Below are positions 13,237 to 26,000 of a stretch of 64,000 nucleotides of DNA, in pieces; the stretch's first letter is position 1, and each line of letters starts with the position of its first letter. A program made the translations under genes and the position numbers. The DNA comes from Plasmopara viticola (Eukaryota > Oomycota > Peronosporomycetes > Peronosporales > Peronosporaceae): the NCBI GenBank assembly GCA_001695595.3, contig MBPM02000084.1, forward strand, positions 124,001-188,000. Direction: 5' to 3'. The notes under the pieces were generated by a model. That model made no database searches and was not told where the DNA came from. It worked only from the letters and a program-made list of their open reading frames with translations.

Positions 13237-13749
13237 ATGCCCCGGCTTCGGCTTCCTAATTTGCCGGCTCGAGCACAAGTGCCCGATCCTGCCCCGTTTC
13301 TGCTAAGGGACAGTTCCCGCCGCCGTCGTCAGTTCTCTCCGGAGTACTGTAGACCACCGCTACGCCTTCGCCGCCGCCGTACGCACCTCCCAGTGAGTGC
13401 TACCGCCGCCGCCAAGTCCAACCGCCGCCGACAGTTTTCGCTGTCTTCTACCGTTGCTTCTGTCTCTCCTCGCGGAAGACTTTCGCTTCGTCGGTTTCCT
13501 TCTACGGTCGCTTTCTCCGGTGTACAGTTGTACAGCCAATTTGGAGAGGACGTGAGTGTTAGTCGGACTAGTTTCTCTACTCAGCCAAGGCAACTTAATA
13601 CTGTGGTGTTGACTCCTCACTGGTCGCGCTGATCACGCGTTTGCCTTTTGGACCATTGAGAGAAGTTGTGGGTAGTTCTTACTCCCACCACAGTCGATCT
13701 GCCTAGCTGCACCCACTAAGTGACTCTTTGGTAGAATAGTTACCGCCCC

Positions 13750-15309
13750 TAGCTCTGCTTCGGCAAAACCATCGGCGAAGCCACCGGCACGTTCGCCGTC
13801 CGGCTTGCAAACGCCGCAGTCCCGCCAGGCAAGCCCGGACGGACAACAGCGTACGACTCGTCAAACGGGCCGCCAACGAACAGCTGTTAGACAGCCAGCG
13901 CCGCGTTGGGTTCCTGACGACGTCAGTGAGCCAGCCTGCGGTTTGGCGCGAGTGCCTTGTTCATCTTCGGGACTTTCAAGCATACGCGAATCGAGGTATC
14001 TCGTTTGTGTGCACGTCTGATGATGCTCTCTCCCGATTGGGCAATCTGCAGCTTACGGTTTGTGGCGTCAGCGCCACAATCCGTAATAATTTGAAGTACG
14101 ACAAACTGTACTTCGTGGATCTGGCCCGTCTCCAAAAAGATGTGTCAGATCAGGCTATTTACGACTGGTTTGTGCAGTGAGATGCGCAACCAGTCCTGAT
14201 TACGCCCACGCATGTTCATGGCCAAGTGAAATCACGCGGGCGCACGGTGTACTTCAACAGTGTCGGTTGTCCATCTGGACTTTTCGAACCTAATGGTGAA
14301 CCCCTTCGGGAAATCTTTTTCGATTCGGATGAAAAACCGTGCTTTGTACAGCACTGTCAATGTAAGCTTAACCGCGTCAAGCCGCCTTCGCTACGACCAC
14401 CTCCACGCCGGCCGTCAGATACGTCTGATGCCAGCATGACCGGTACTGAGGAAGTTACCGCTAAACAACCCAAGTCATCGGAGGTTTTGGTTCAACCGGT
14501 TGCAAAAACCCGGGTGGCTATTGATTTGAGCGATCCAGGTAAAGCCCCGTCTACGCGTGCGTCGCACCCTACAAGTGCCTTGGCCAACAAGCCGATTAGC
14601 TCGGCGGTCAAGCGCATGATTGTTGATGCAGAGCCAGACGATGCACCAGAGTGGAAGCTTGAACAACACTCGCAATACGGTATCATCACCCGTGAAGGCG
14701 GAAACTTTATTGGAGCCGGAAGGTCTGGTTCCTTGCGAACTTCACATCGAGCCTGCAGACCCCCATTCTCTTGTCTACTCGGTCCCCGTCTCACCCAATT
14801 GCTACGAGGTTCTTCAAGATGAAGGCTTTGATGCATCACTGCCGCCGGATGTTGATCTGGAAGCGGGTGAACAAGATGGAGACGAAGAAGGGGTGACCGC
14901 TGCCGTATCGGGTTTCACTGCCTCGTCAAGCTTTTTGCCTCACGAAGATGCGCGTGCGCTAAAAAGTGTGCGCTCATTGGCTCTTACAGTGGAGCAAGTT
15001 TCTGTGGAAGAACTTCAACAAGCAATTGATGAATTTATCGAGCGGGATGTCTTACAGCTTACTGCACACGAGGACGTTTTGGCGGCAATTCAAGCGCAGC
15101 CAGCCTACTTCCGCCGATTCTTTCAGCTTCAAGCGATACATGACAGCCAGCTGTTCAAAGCTCACGCAGTTTACCGGGCAATCAGTGCGGAGCCTGTAAC
15201 AAGCGATGAGTCGACCGACTCGCAGGATCGTCTGCGGCTTCGATACGATATCGACTCCATCAACGCGGCTCATTTTTTCGATGTCATGTTTCCAAGTAAG
15301 GAGCTTTAA
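13750..15309 (+). pseudogene. LINE ORF1, broken
   Basis: The first LINE protein probably binds nucleic acid and packages the element RNA. An open frame (clear from about 13860) reads through QPAVWRECLVHLRDF and NLQLTVCGVSATIRN. It meets an in-frame TGA at 14178-14180, continues in the same frame to about 14690, then needs a frame change to continue through ELQQAIDEFIERDV to the stop at 15309. The middle is proline/arginine-rich and the end is acidic. No CCHC knuckle was seen. Assignment rests mainly on its position ahead of the endonuclease/RT ORF. The true start is unclear because the N-terminal frame also seems shifted near 13.9 kb. Confidence 0.7.
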
Positions 15310-15628
15310 GCCGCGGCTATACACAGTGCCACTAGCGACTTATTCTTGATGGTAATCGCGCCGAGTGTATACGTCAAAGTTCAAGCGCTTCTTGGGCCGA
15401 TGTTGCCACCAAAGCGCCTTCGTCACTCCCCGTTTCTACTATGGAGTGATCCAAATCTTCTCTGCTTAGCCCGGACTGACGCAGTGAAGACGTTTTTCGA
15501 TGACAGTCGAACGCCACCGTTTGTGCTCACTGCACTTAATGATCTGGCACAGATTTCACTGCCACAGGACATGGCGAATAGGCCCTCTCGACTGGTGAAC
15601 CCTCACCTCTAGAGAGGCCTGGGCCTTT

Positions 15629-18600
15629 ACTGGAGTCTCGCTGAACGTAAATGGGCTAAATTCAGCCAAACTAGCTACGTATCAGCGACTTCTCTCTGAA
15701 CATCAGCTGGTCGCTTTTCAAGAGACGAAGTTTAATAAAGCAGACTCACCACAGACCAGCGAACATTTTATTCATGTAGCCGATTCAGGAGCACGCTGCT
15801 TCTGGCCCGACACCACTTCCCCCGTTTTTAATGAGCGACATGGAGTTGGACTTGTGTTATCCTCAGCTTCTTCCTTTAAAGAAGTCGAAGATCTCACAAA
15901 ACGCGTCTACAAAGAACAGTTACGGAATCGTTATTTATTACTAAAGACAACGCTTGGTGAGTCACCGGTATACCTACATGTGGTGTATGCTCCTGATGAA
16001 CCGGCACGACGTGGTGATTTTTTTCGCGCGCTCCCTGTGGACCTCCTTTCCGAAAATTCGGAAGAGTAGAACCAGGCGGCACACATAGCTATGGGCGACT
16101 TCAATGTCACTATGGATAATTATTTTGACCAAACCTCTCCATCCCAGTCACATCCCGGCACTGGTCGGGAAGAGCTGGGTGACTGTCTGGATGCTTTAGG
16201 TTTAATGGATGCATGGAGATTTGTGCATCCCGATACGCGTGACTACACTAGTCCGACTCGTAAAAATCGGCTTGACTACTGCTTCTTGACGGTGGACCTA
16301 CTCCAAGATCATCTGGCTACAGTCAACCATGTGAGGGATCAAAAATGGCATACTGAAGATCACATACCAGTCAAATTTACATTGCAAGCGAAATTTCTTC
16401 CCAAGATGAAACGTGCGCCATGGAGATGCCCACCTTGATTGTTACGTGATCCAGAAGTTGCCAGGACTCTCACACTGTCAGCAGAAACACTGGCCGCTCG
16501 AATTCGAAGCTTTGATGGATCTAATCCTGAATGTTTGCTGGATGAACACAAAAGATCCGACTGCATTTATCTACGCAGACGGTGGCTTGATCTACGGCAC
16601 GCTGATGCACGGGAGATGGCTACAAAAGTGACAGCGGTCAACGACGCTCTTGACCTTCACAACCTATTTTCTACCGACTATAACAAGAATGCATTGCAAC
16701 AAGCGCAGGCTGATCTCAAGGCGTATCGAGAGACGATCCAAGAGCGGAACACTGAAAGTAAATTTGCGGCCGACTTACATTTAAGCGAGCGGTCAACTAA
16801 GCCCTTTTTCAGGGCTCCTCAACAAGATTGTCTCAGGTCACCTATCACTGAGTTCAGACGTAGCGACGGAACGACAACAGAAGACCCCGCTGAAATCGGC
16901 AGTGAACACCGTACATTCTGGGGTCAATTATTCCAGTCGACGTCTCCGGATCTACGCCATATACGAAATGCTTCGTACCAACCGATTCGTCTTGCACAAA
17001 AGCTACGCGATACAGTTGCCAAGGTCACGCCTGCACAGAAGGCTCTGTTAGACGCTCCCATCACGGCTAATGATTTATATTGGGCGATTATGAAATTAAC
17101 TAATGGAAAAGCGCCGGGACCGGACGGCCTACCTATTGAGTACTACAAGTTAGCCCCTAACGTATGGGCGCGGATTTATGAAGTTATCCACGACAATCAA
17201 TTATACAGAGAAAAAACGACTAAATTTTAGCGACGTGCACATCTCTTGTTGTTATACAAGAAAGGAGACCGGTCCCAGCCAGGAAATTATCGCCCGCTGA
17301 CATTACAGAATCATGATGCCAAGCTTGGCCCTAAGATCCTCGCGAAGCGCCTGGGTACCGTCCTCCCATCGCTGATTCACGAAAATCAGAGCGGCTTTGT
17401 ACCAGATCGATACATTCGTCACTCGCTAATTCGATTTCAAGATTTACGAGAGCTGTGCAAGGACAAGTATTCAAACGCATGCGCCGTCCTCATCGACTTT
17501 GCTAAAGCCGTGGACAGCGTGCTATGGCCGGCTCTGGAAATGGTACTTCACCACTTTGGATTTGGTGCAACATTCCGAGCGTGGATAAAGACCTTTAACA
17601 ACCAGACCTCAGTCAGTCTACTACTTCACAATTCGCCCGAAGATCCGTTTCTACTTGGTGCTGGAGTACGCCAAGGAGACCCGCTTTCACCAGGACTTTT
17701 TGTACTCTTTATGGAGCCACTAATGAACTACCTGCGTGCTCGGTTCGCCGACCGTGGATTGAATGTCGATGAATTTCTGCACCCCATCTACTACTAGCAT
17801 TCGCCGATGACTGCACCGGACTTTTGGCTGATGTCGTTCACACAACCGGATTTTTGAATCATGTTCAAGATTATGCATCGGCATCAGGATTACGGATGAA
17901 CATGGAAAAAGCATGCATCATGCCGTTCACACACAACGTTAGTATACCTAAACTAACTCAACTTCGGGCATCTACAAGTCTTAAAGTTCTACTTCCGTCG
18001 GATAGCGTCGTCCTACTTGGTGTACTTCAAGGCGCAACAGTTACGCCCAAGCAGAGATTGAGTGACGTTTTTGCTAAAGTGCGTACGCGCTGTGCCATAT
18101 GGAAAGTATCGCGCCCGTACCTTACGCGGAAAGGTGGTGCTCTTGCAAAGCATCATCTTACCTCTACTTTGGTACACAGCCAGTGTTACTAAAATTACGA
18201 CATCCCTATTGGCTACTGTGGACATAATTATCCGGAACTTCGTTCACTCGAAGAACACCGACAATACTACGGCAGCGGCTGGGAAGTTTGACAAGAATTG
18301 GATTTATACAAGTATCTCTAACGGTGGGCTTGGGCTAACACCTACCAAGATATTCATCCAAGCGATGCACCTAAAAACACTTTGCGATGCGATTGCCGCG
18401 ACTTGTAGGTCAAATAAGCCTCCCCGATGGATCACTCCGGCGCTTGAACTATTTACAAGAGCAATGGGATCCCTAGGTTCCGGCTTCGACATACTTTACG
18501 CGAACATGAAAGGAGAGTATCATAGTGGTTTAACTGACTACTGGAGATCTACACTACGAATATGGGCAGATTTGCACACTTCTCACAATTCCACTAATTG

Positions 18601-19680
18601 AAAGAGATTTGTACAAGTAATGCCGCTTTGGTGAACATTTACTTCACTTTCGGTAAGGGTAAAACCCCACTGGCTGAAGTCAACAAAAGTACTATTGGTT
18701 TTATTGAGGCACTGGGGTTCAATCGCCTTCAAGATTTTGTGGATCGTCATGGAAGCTTTGCTTTTAAAGAGTTGCTCACCAGACTTCTCAATCAAGATGA
18801 CTTTGCCCGACCTGCTTCGCGATCACGCTTGATATCGGATACAGTTTCGCGACTCAATCTGGTTGGTCCACGACATGGACCCAACTACGGCCCTAATTGG
18901 CCAAGGAACATAGAGTGTGCCAATCACGCTTGGACTTTTCTTGACAAATTAGTCATTGAAATGTCTAATCGCGATTTTGTGAAACTACTATTACGCACTC
19001 ACTCTGGTTCACAAGTCCCTACGCTACAACTCGATAAGCTTCACATTCATGGACATAATCCAACAAATGAAACTTGGCGCTTTGAGTTGCGACTGGATCG
19101 ACATGTGCTACCAGTGTGTTCGGATCTCAAGTTTCGACTACAACATAATGTATTGGGTTTTCGATACAAGTTTCGATGGCGAACGGATGTCATAACAACC
19201 AACTTGTATATACACGGTTGTACAGACATTGAGGACGCCCGCCACTTATTTTGGGCTCGTTCAGTAGCCGCATATCAATGGGATTACTTTCTATCGCCTT
19301 TCAAAGGTCTCATTATTGGAGGCTTTGAATGGCACATGGTTGTTTTTCCCGGCACAATGAACTTGCAACCTAACATCACTGCACAATACGGAATATACGC
19401 AATCTATGGTTCCTTTACCAATGTTCGCTGCTGTGTTCTTCGCGCACTTTGGCTCCACTGGAACAAGCGGCTATACAACACAGACGTCTTAACTTCAAAA
19501 GAGTTTGTACATCATCACGCGTACGCATACATCAAGCTGCACTTTAGGCAGTTTCGACATCATGCTATTTCGAAAGGCAACACAAAATGGATACAAGTTG
19601 CAAATCAAGTGGAAAATGGTTTCGAATTTGAACAAGACTCACTTCTTTTACAAACCATTACTACACTTCAGCCAGCTTAA
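15629..19680 (+). pseudogene. LINE ORF2 (endonuclease-reverse transcriptase), broken
   Basis: The endonuclease part shows SLNVNGLNSAKLATYQ, VAFQETKF, VYAPDEPARRGDFF, MGDFNVT, KNRLDYCFL and a terminal EDHIPVKF where SDH is usual. The RT part shows KAPGPDGLPIEYYK, NYRPLTL, SGFVPDRYI, VLIDFAKAVDSV, GVRQGDPLSP and the catalytic FADD (about 17808). A C-terminal domain with a C-x-H-LFW pattern (CTDIEDARHLFW) ends at 19680. Stops occur at 16068 and 16436, and after KTTKF at 17228. Frameshifts fall near 17795, just before FADD, and near 18100-18600. The last ~360 codons (18598-19680) are open. The domains are clear; the copy is dead. Confidence 0.85.
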
Positions 19681-19800
19681 CCTACAACTACTATGCAAAG
19701 ATGGATATGGAAATTACTACTATTTTACTACTTCAACTACGACTACTACTTACGAAATCAGGATACGAATGTCACTCTAACGGGGTTATCAAAAGACGCC

Positions 19801-19888
19801 AACAGCTACGGGATTCGAACCCGTCATCCGGTTTCCCGGCGGACATCCAGTACAGCTGCTAGGTGGGCGGGACTATTAGCATAGTCCC
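19801..19888 (-). other. tRNA-like sequence abutting the LINE 3' end
   Basis: On the minus strand, 19824-19808 reads ACGGG-TTCGAAT-CCCGT, a perfect tRNA T-arm/B-box. It is followed by AGCTGTT (19807-19801), which can pair with AGCAGCT at about 19856-19850. A CCGG-GAAA-CCGG hairpin (19839-19828) resembles a class II variable arm. A 7-bp hairpin at 19888-19869 has a loop containing GCT, the Ser anticodon. The spacings do not fit one canonical tRNA: the segment is too long with the GCT arm and too short without it. I call it a tRNA-derived relic or SINE-like head, not a working tRNA gene. Confidence 0.45.
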
Positions 19889-22389
19889 TAGGGATTTAGG
19901 CTAATCAACCCCCCGCTTCCGCTGACCATGCTACCGGCCAGTTTATCACGAAGGTTCTTTGCCTGTTCTACAATCCAAGTTTGTGTCCACTCTCGCCACT
20001 GCTAGCTACAGTTTTGAGCAACCACCCTAAAGTCACGTTAAACAAACTCTTCTTATGGAACAAGACGAAAATGTGCAGCACAAGACTGCCGTCGACGTCG
20101 TATATAATCAACTATCCCACGCACCAAACACAAGCCCCGAATAAATTTGAGAGCCTTACGCAGTTTTTGATTATGGTGCATGAAACTTGCAAGCTATTTT
20201 CGTTATCGATACGCCATATTTCACGCTCTGGACGCTCTCACACGTCTTTCGCCGAAGTCTTTTGTATCTCAACTCAACGTCAAGCCGACTTTGATAAGCT
20301 GCAGAATCAACTTACAAGACCAAGTAATGTCTCCGCGGCCACATTGGACCCGATATACATGGCTTTGCTCGTTGTACGATAAACGAGCATCAAGATTGTC
20401 AACTTTCGGCTCCCAAGTCATCAACACAAGTGCAGACTTCTCAAGAACGTTCGATCAAAATCACAATATCAAGCCTAACGCGCATCAGCAGCTATCCGCC
20501 GTGTGATCAAGAAATCACAAACACTATTTACTTCCGGTCACAAATCTACTACCCCACGAGTGCGGCAGACAACTTGAAACCATTATCGATTATATATGCT
20601 GCGAAAAATCAAGACGTGCACACTACAATCGCAATTTAGAGTCCACTGACTCAACTTCAAGATCACGTAATACCTTAAGGCGTTTTTCGCCCTCCGCCAT
20701 CGCATGATCTCTCTTCAGTTGCACGCTAAACAAGATCATCATGGATTCTACACTTTGTCTCTATCCAGACTACACAAGTGCAGACTATCGAGACACACAA
20801 TGAGACCAATCTATCAAGTTTTCGCGCATCAGCTTTCCCCCTAGTGATTGGTTCTACACTCGAACTGGCATACAATTTAACGACACGGCTTTAATACCAT
20901 GGGCTAAGAATCACACACCTATCAAGTTTCGAAGCATCAAGAATTCAAGCAGAGATTTACCCGCAACTCAGGCTTGTTATAGCCACACAAGTGCGACTGT
21001 ACTAAGCGAGTTTTGGGCTTTATTCACTGCGACTTCGTCCGCGCCACTCACTGTTCCAGATCGTTAGTCTCTCCGCCACTCAGCGTTTGAAGTACTTCAC
21101 TGTGTACTTCGTTGCTGTTGAGCATCGATAAGCCTACACACTACGGCAAAGTCGTCTGGATATGTAAGTACCATGGAAACCATGGCCAATATTTTATATT
21201 TTAGTTTACTATCATAGCGTAAATTTTTAGCTTAGAAATAACCGGAAAAGTTAATGAACTTCCAATTTTCCCGGCTTCGGCATAATATCAAGCCACAAAG
21301 TAGTTTCTGGAAGTGGATGTAATATCACGCCTACTGTACACATCAACACGACCGATACATCGGTCCTTCGGATATTGGATCGCAATTAAGACAGTCGTAT
21401 TGGATCCAGTCCAGCAGCTTCCACGAGCTCCGTAGAAGGGGCCCTCGCTCCACTTCACAAGAAGATTATTGCAACTGTGTCAAGGCCCTTGCACCGAAAT
21501 GCACTCCAAGTGGAAGGGTCAATCTATCGGCTGGAGAGCACCGGAAAAACCGTATTTTACCATAAATACTTTAATCAGATAAAGGAGTAAGACACAAGAT
21601 TGATATCCAGCCGGGAACGAAGTTTAGTGTCGCTAGTCAATAGCTATTGCCATGAGAATCATGAGCACGATAATATCACCAGCTATAGAAAGACAAAGAA
21701 CGGCATGTTGCGACAGTTTTTACTGCCACACTCGCCACCAACTCTCTGTGCTCAAACTTTGGAGGGAAAGGTTGTGACTGGTTCTTGCTTAGAGCGAGCT
21801 TAATACTCTAATCTCAAGAGAGGAAGTTCACCGGATTCGATAGGCAGCTACTACCAGTTTGAGCAAGGGAGTCGTATATACCTATACGGTAGCCAGTACA
21901 CCTACTGATATTCTATGAAAGTAAGTAATGATGCCTCAAGGAGCATCATCATCCCCCGGCGACGTTTATTAGTCTAATTATACAGATATTGTGACTAACA
22001 TAGGCTTTCGCCCAAACATACTTTAACAATACATTCATCAATGGCCGCCTTTAAGGATTCTGAAGGAGGTTTTGAGATCATTAGGACCAATGAAGTTTTG
22101 ATAATACTGCTTGATGGCAAGGTCCTCGGCTACTTTGCTAGCGACCGTGAGATCCAGGAAATCACAAGAAAGAGAAGAGTCTATTTCATTTCTGGCTTAC
22201 GCTAAGAGCTTAACAGAACTTGACGAAACTATCAAGCTCAGTCGACCATTTGCATGATAACTGGGCTAGTTATGCAAGTCTCGCAAAATTTCTAACCGAT
22301 CTACAAAGAGGGGTGCTAGAGAAATAGTCCTGAAATGCATCATTAAAGTACTTTACCAAGCTCTGGTCCTAGTTTGGCTGGACAGATAA
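19889..22389 (+). other. decayed coding-like region without an identified gene
   Basis: No intact gene. In one plus frame, 20421-21125 is unusually open (about 235 codons with roughly four stops) and contains a repeated peptide module starting TQVQT at 20424 and 20772, with a weaker TQVRL copy at 20985. The 21.2-21.6 kb part contains palindromic bits such as CCATGGAAACCATGG. Further on there are only short broken frames. A retroelement gag or leader relic is possible, but I cannot name it. Confidence 0.35.
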
Positions 22390-22880
22390 CGCCGGTTTAC
22401 GCCACTTGCACACTACCAAGTATGCCAATGGTTACACATGTTTGCGGCTCGATGATGACGGACGTAAGCCAGTCGTGTTTTTCCAGTCCAAGCAGCTAAA
22501 ATTAGACAAAAGGGTTCTTTTTGACCCTTTTGAACGTTTGTGCGCTAGGAATAACCTTAAAAGAAAAATGATTTCAAGCATATGAAACTCATGTTGTCTA
22601 GTGGTTACAACACTAGTTTAGAGTTATCTTGCCATGAGGCACTATTACACTTCCAAGTGCATATTCGAGACTAGAAGCTCTTTGTTTTCACTTTCGACCA
22701 TGTTTTCCCGACATCGGCGCTATGTATGCGGTGCTCGTCCCAAAGAATGGCAAGATAAATGCTACTCTCTATGGAATGTAATTTTTGCGTAGAATACAAG
22801 TTTAGCAAAGTCTAATATACTAGCCGATGCGCTTGAGTGCAGGCTAAACTATGAAATGGCCAACATTAGTGGAGTCTAAA
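22390..22880 (+). pseudogene. Gypsy RNase H / linker relic
   Basis: Reading frames broken by stops show YANGYTCLRLDDDGRKPVVF followed by QSKQLKLD, matching the region of Gypsy polyproteins where the RNase H domain reads DDGRRPVAFFSKKLN. About 100 codons on, NILADALECRLNYEMANISG matches the conserved NILADALSRRPDYE linker before integrase. The relic ends at 22880, where the Copia element has inserted. Its continuation beyond 27.27 kb is too decayed to prove. Confidence 0.65.
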
Positions 22881-23026
22881 TGTTAAAATTACACCGCTGA
22901 ATGCTTGTTAAACAGGTGAATGGCTTCACAGTATTTTCAAGTACGTTACAGTTAGTAATTACATATGGTAGCCGTTCATTGGTCAAGATAAATATATTTA
23001 CTTCGGTTTTTACTTTCTACTCAACA
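22881..23026 (+). repeat. 5' LTR of the Copia element
   Basis: 146 bp, TGTTAAAATT at the start and CTACTCAACA at the end. It aligns without gaps to the 3' LTR. The primer-binding region would begin right after 23026 (GGTAAACAGCCGC); I do not recognise the tRNA it matches. Confidence 0.93.
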
Positions 23027-23070
23027 GGTAAACAGCCGCAACAAGCTCAAGCAACGTTCTCACCCAATAT

Positions 23071-26000
23071 GAACAAGCGCACCGAAGTCCTCCTAGGAAG
23101 TAGTTACTGTTACCACTGGGAGTTCAACATGAGGATGACCGTGGCGCGGAAGGGTCTCCTGGGACACATCATGGCCGTCAAGGAAGCGAAGGACGTCACG
23201 GAGGCGTGGCTGGTTGACGATGCCAAGGCGCTAGGCATCATTGCTCAAGGCGTTAAGATCCAGCACCAGATCAAAATTCGGTCGGCTACGCGTGCTATGG
23301 AGGCGTGGGGAATCCTCCGCGATTTCTACAATCGCTCGACTCTTCACAATCGTGTTGTGATGACTCGTCGACTACGTGAGTTCAAATTGAAAAGTGGAAC
23401 AAGCATGGCAGAGCATCTGGACTCTTTTGACGAGCTAGTAGTGGGACTACAGACTACGGGAGAGCAAACTGATAAGTCACGCCAGCTGGTGGTACTTCTC
23501 AGCAGGCTACCCTTGTGGAGAATGCAAGGGACATTTCGTTAATAGAAGTCAAGGAGAAGCTGCTCAAAGAGTCGGAAAAGCTGCAGAGGAAAGAAGCTAC
23601 AGAAAAAGCGTTTCGCGTAAATGGAAATAGAAATGCTAGAAGATTTAAAGGTGGACGGGACAATGGACGAAAGGGTGGTCCTCGACGCAATAACGGCGGA
23701 TTCAAGACAAGTGCTTCAACTGTGACCAGTTTGGACACATGAAGCGGAACTGTCCGGCCGGTAAAAGATTCAACAGCGACGACACGGTGTTTGGTGTTGG
23801 TAAAGGTAAGTCATCAGGATGGCTGATTGATAGTGGGGCAACTTCCCACATGACCCCACACAGGAAGGATTTGTTTGATTACGTGGGCCTAGAAGCTAGC
23901 ATCAAAGTTACGATTGCAGACGGGAAGAAGTTGCTTGTCAAAGGAGCCGGCACGGTAAAATTGACTGATCTGAACGGATCGAGGATTTGCATGGCTGAAG
24001 TTCTGCACATTCCCGGACTCGACAGAAGGTTGCTGTCAGTTGGCAAGCTGGCAGAGCGTGGCATGAGTGTGGAATTTTCGCGTTCGTCATGTGTACTTTG
24101 GAACAAGAAGCAAGCAATTGCGTCGGGCACAAAAGTTGGAAAGTCGTATTTTCATGACTGTGAGCAAGAAGAAGCATTTCTCGTTGAATACACCGGGGCT
24201 GACAATCAGTGGGAGCTTTGGCATGCACGCATGGGGCACCCCAGCAAGGATGCGCTGATTAGGACACAGCGATTAACTTATGGTATCTCAATTATCAAGC
24301 AAAGTGTGGAAATATTGTGTGCCGGGTGTTTGAAGGGCAAGCAGACGATCACGGTGTTTCCGTCTCGTTCAATGACAAAGACGACACGTGTGTTGGAGCG
24401 TGTTCACACAGATGTTATAAGGCCAATGCAAACTATCTCGAAGGGTGGTGCCAAATACATTTTCACGTTTGTGGATAACTTTTCACGATATGTTGCATTT
24501 TTTAAAATCAAGAGCAAGAGTGAAGTGGCTGGCAAGTTCAAGGAGTTTCTGACATTATACGAAAACCAGTGGGGTGCACGACTAAGATGTTTGTGATCCG
24601 ACAACGGAACCGAGTTCGTAAACAAAAATGGCAGGAATATGTCAAGAGAACGGCATTGTACAACAGCGCTCCGTCCCATACAGCCCGCAGCAGAACGTAG
24701 TAGCGGAGCGTATGAACAAGACAATTATGGAGAAAGCCCGCAGCTTGTTACACTACAAGAGCGTTTCGACGGAATGGTGAGCGGAAGCGGTAAATACAGC
24801 GGTTTATTTAATTAATCGCTCCAGCAATACGATCCATCCTGACATCACGCCGTATGAGCTAGTTTTCAAAATGAAGTCTCGAATGGACCACCTGCGCGTA
24901 TTTGGTTCGCAAGGATACGCTCATATTGACGATGTGAAACGGACCAAAGTGGAACCCAAGGGCTTCAAGTGTATATTTTTTGGCTATGCAGAGAATGTCA
25001 AGGGCTATCGCGTGTTTGACTTGGAGAATGCCAAGATTAAAGTGACCCGCTCTGTGAAGTTAGATGAGCGTGAGGTGGGCGGCATCTACGACATGCAAGA
25101 GCTTAAGCCGGAAGAAATTGTTCAAGTAGTAAAGGATGGTGATGAAGTCAATGTTCAGCATCAAGTGGATCGACAGTCAGTTCTGGACGAACCCATGGGA
25201 GCTGGCGAAGAGACAGTCGAGGATGTCGATATGGAGGATGTGGATCGTACGCCAAGCTCCGCTAAACAGCGGCTAATGCCTTGTGAAAGCCCTGTACGAA
25301 ACGGGCTTGAGCTAACGGAGTATCATCAACCTTTTCAAGTGCAACAAGAAGATCGTTTGGTGTTTCGGCCTGAATGGGAGCGAACACGAATAAGACGTGA
25401 GCCAGTGCTAATGCTAAGAAACGGCTCCGATGGTGGAGAGTCAACAGAAGGCAGTGAGGGCCCACCGACTTTAAAGCGTGCTAGGATTGACGAAGATGGA
25501 CTAATTGCGGAAGCTTTCTTGCCTACGCCGTGAATATTGACGATGATACGGACTCACCGACTACTTATACTCAAGCAATGGCAAGCGACGATGCATTGAA
25601 ATGGCGTGAAGCAATGGATGCTAAGCTTCGCTCTCACGAAGAGAATAAAAGTGGACATTGCAGCCACGAGGGAAGGTTGGACGCGCAATTAGATCACGAT
25701 GGGTATTTGCCAAAAAGCGTGATCAGAATGGCGCCATCGTGCGATACAAGGCACGACTAGTCGCGAAGGGTTTCAAGCAGAAGTATGGCGTTGACTTTTT
25801 CGAGACACATTTCCCAGTTGCCAACATGAATTCGATCCGAATAATTCTCGCGGTATGTGTTGAATGTGGCTATCAAATGGAACAGCTGGACGTCGACACG
25901 GCTTTTCTTAATAGCGTGTTGACGGACAACGTTTTTATGGAAGTTCCACTTGGTGTCGACAATGCTCAAGGATACAAATGTCAACTAAACAAGGCTATTT

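Larger units (their letters stand above)
13237..19800 (+). mobile_element. inactivated LINE (non-LTR retrotransposon with APE endonuclease)
   Basis: This is a nearly full-length two-ORF LINE. A GC-rich, Arg/Ser/Pro-coding leader (13.24-13.8 kb) precedes ORF1, then ORF2 with apurinic endonuclease, reverse transcriptase and a C-terminal HLFW-type zinc-binding segment. The architecture fits the L1/Tx1-like group. Both ORFs contain in-frame stops and frameshifts, so this copy cannot move. After the ORF2 stop at 19680 there is an ACT/TAC-rich tail (about 19682-19757) instead of poly(A). I could not define a target-site duplication. The exact 5' end is uncertain; 13237 is an approximate boundary set by the composition change. 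Confidence 0.85.

Noticed and set aside
13237..13632. A 131-codon Arg/Ser/Pro-rich protein gene
   Set aside because: It precedes LINE ORF1 at the point where GC content rises and has no domain; most likely the LINE 5' leader.
19801..19936. A functional tRNA-Ser(GCU) gene on the minus strand
   Set aside because: The T-arm and a GCT loop are present, but the distance between them is about 44 nt, the acceptor pairing is poor in that version and the total length (about 136 nt) is wrong. Kept only as a tRNA-like relic.
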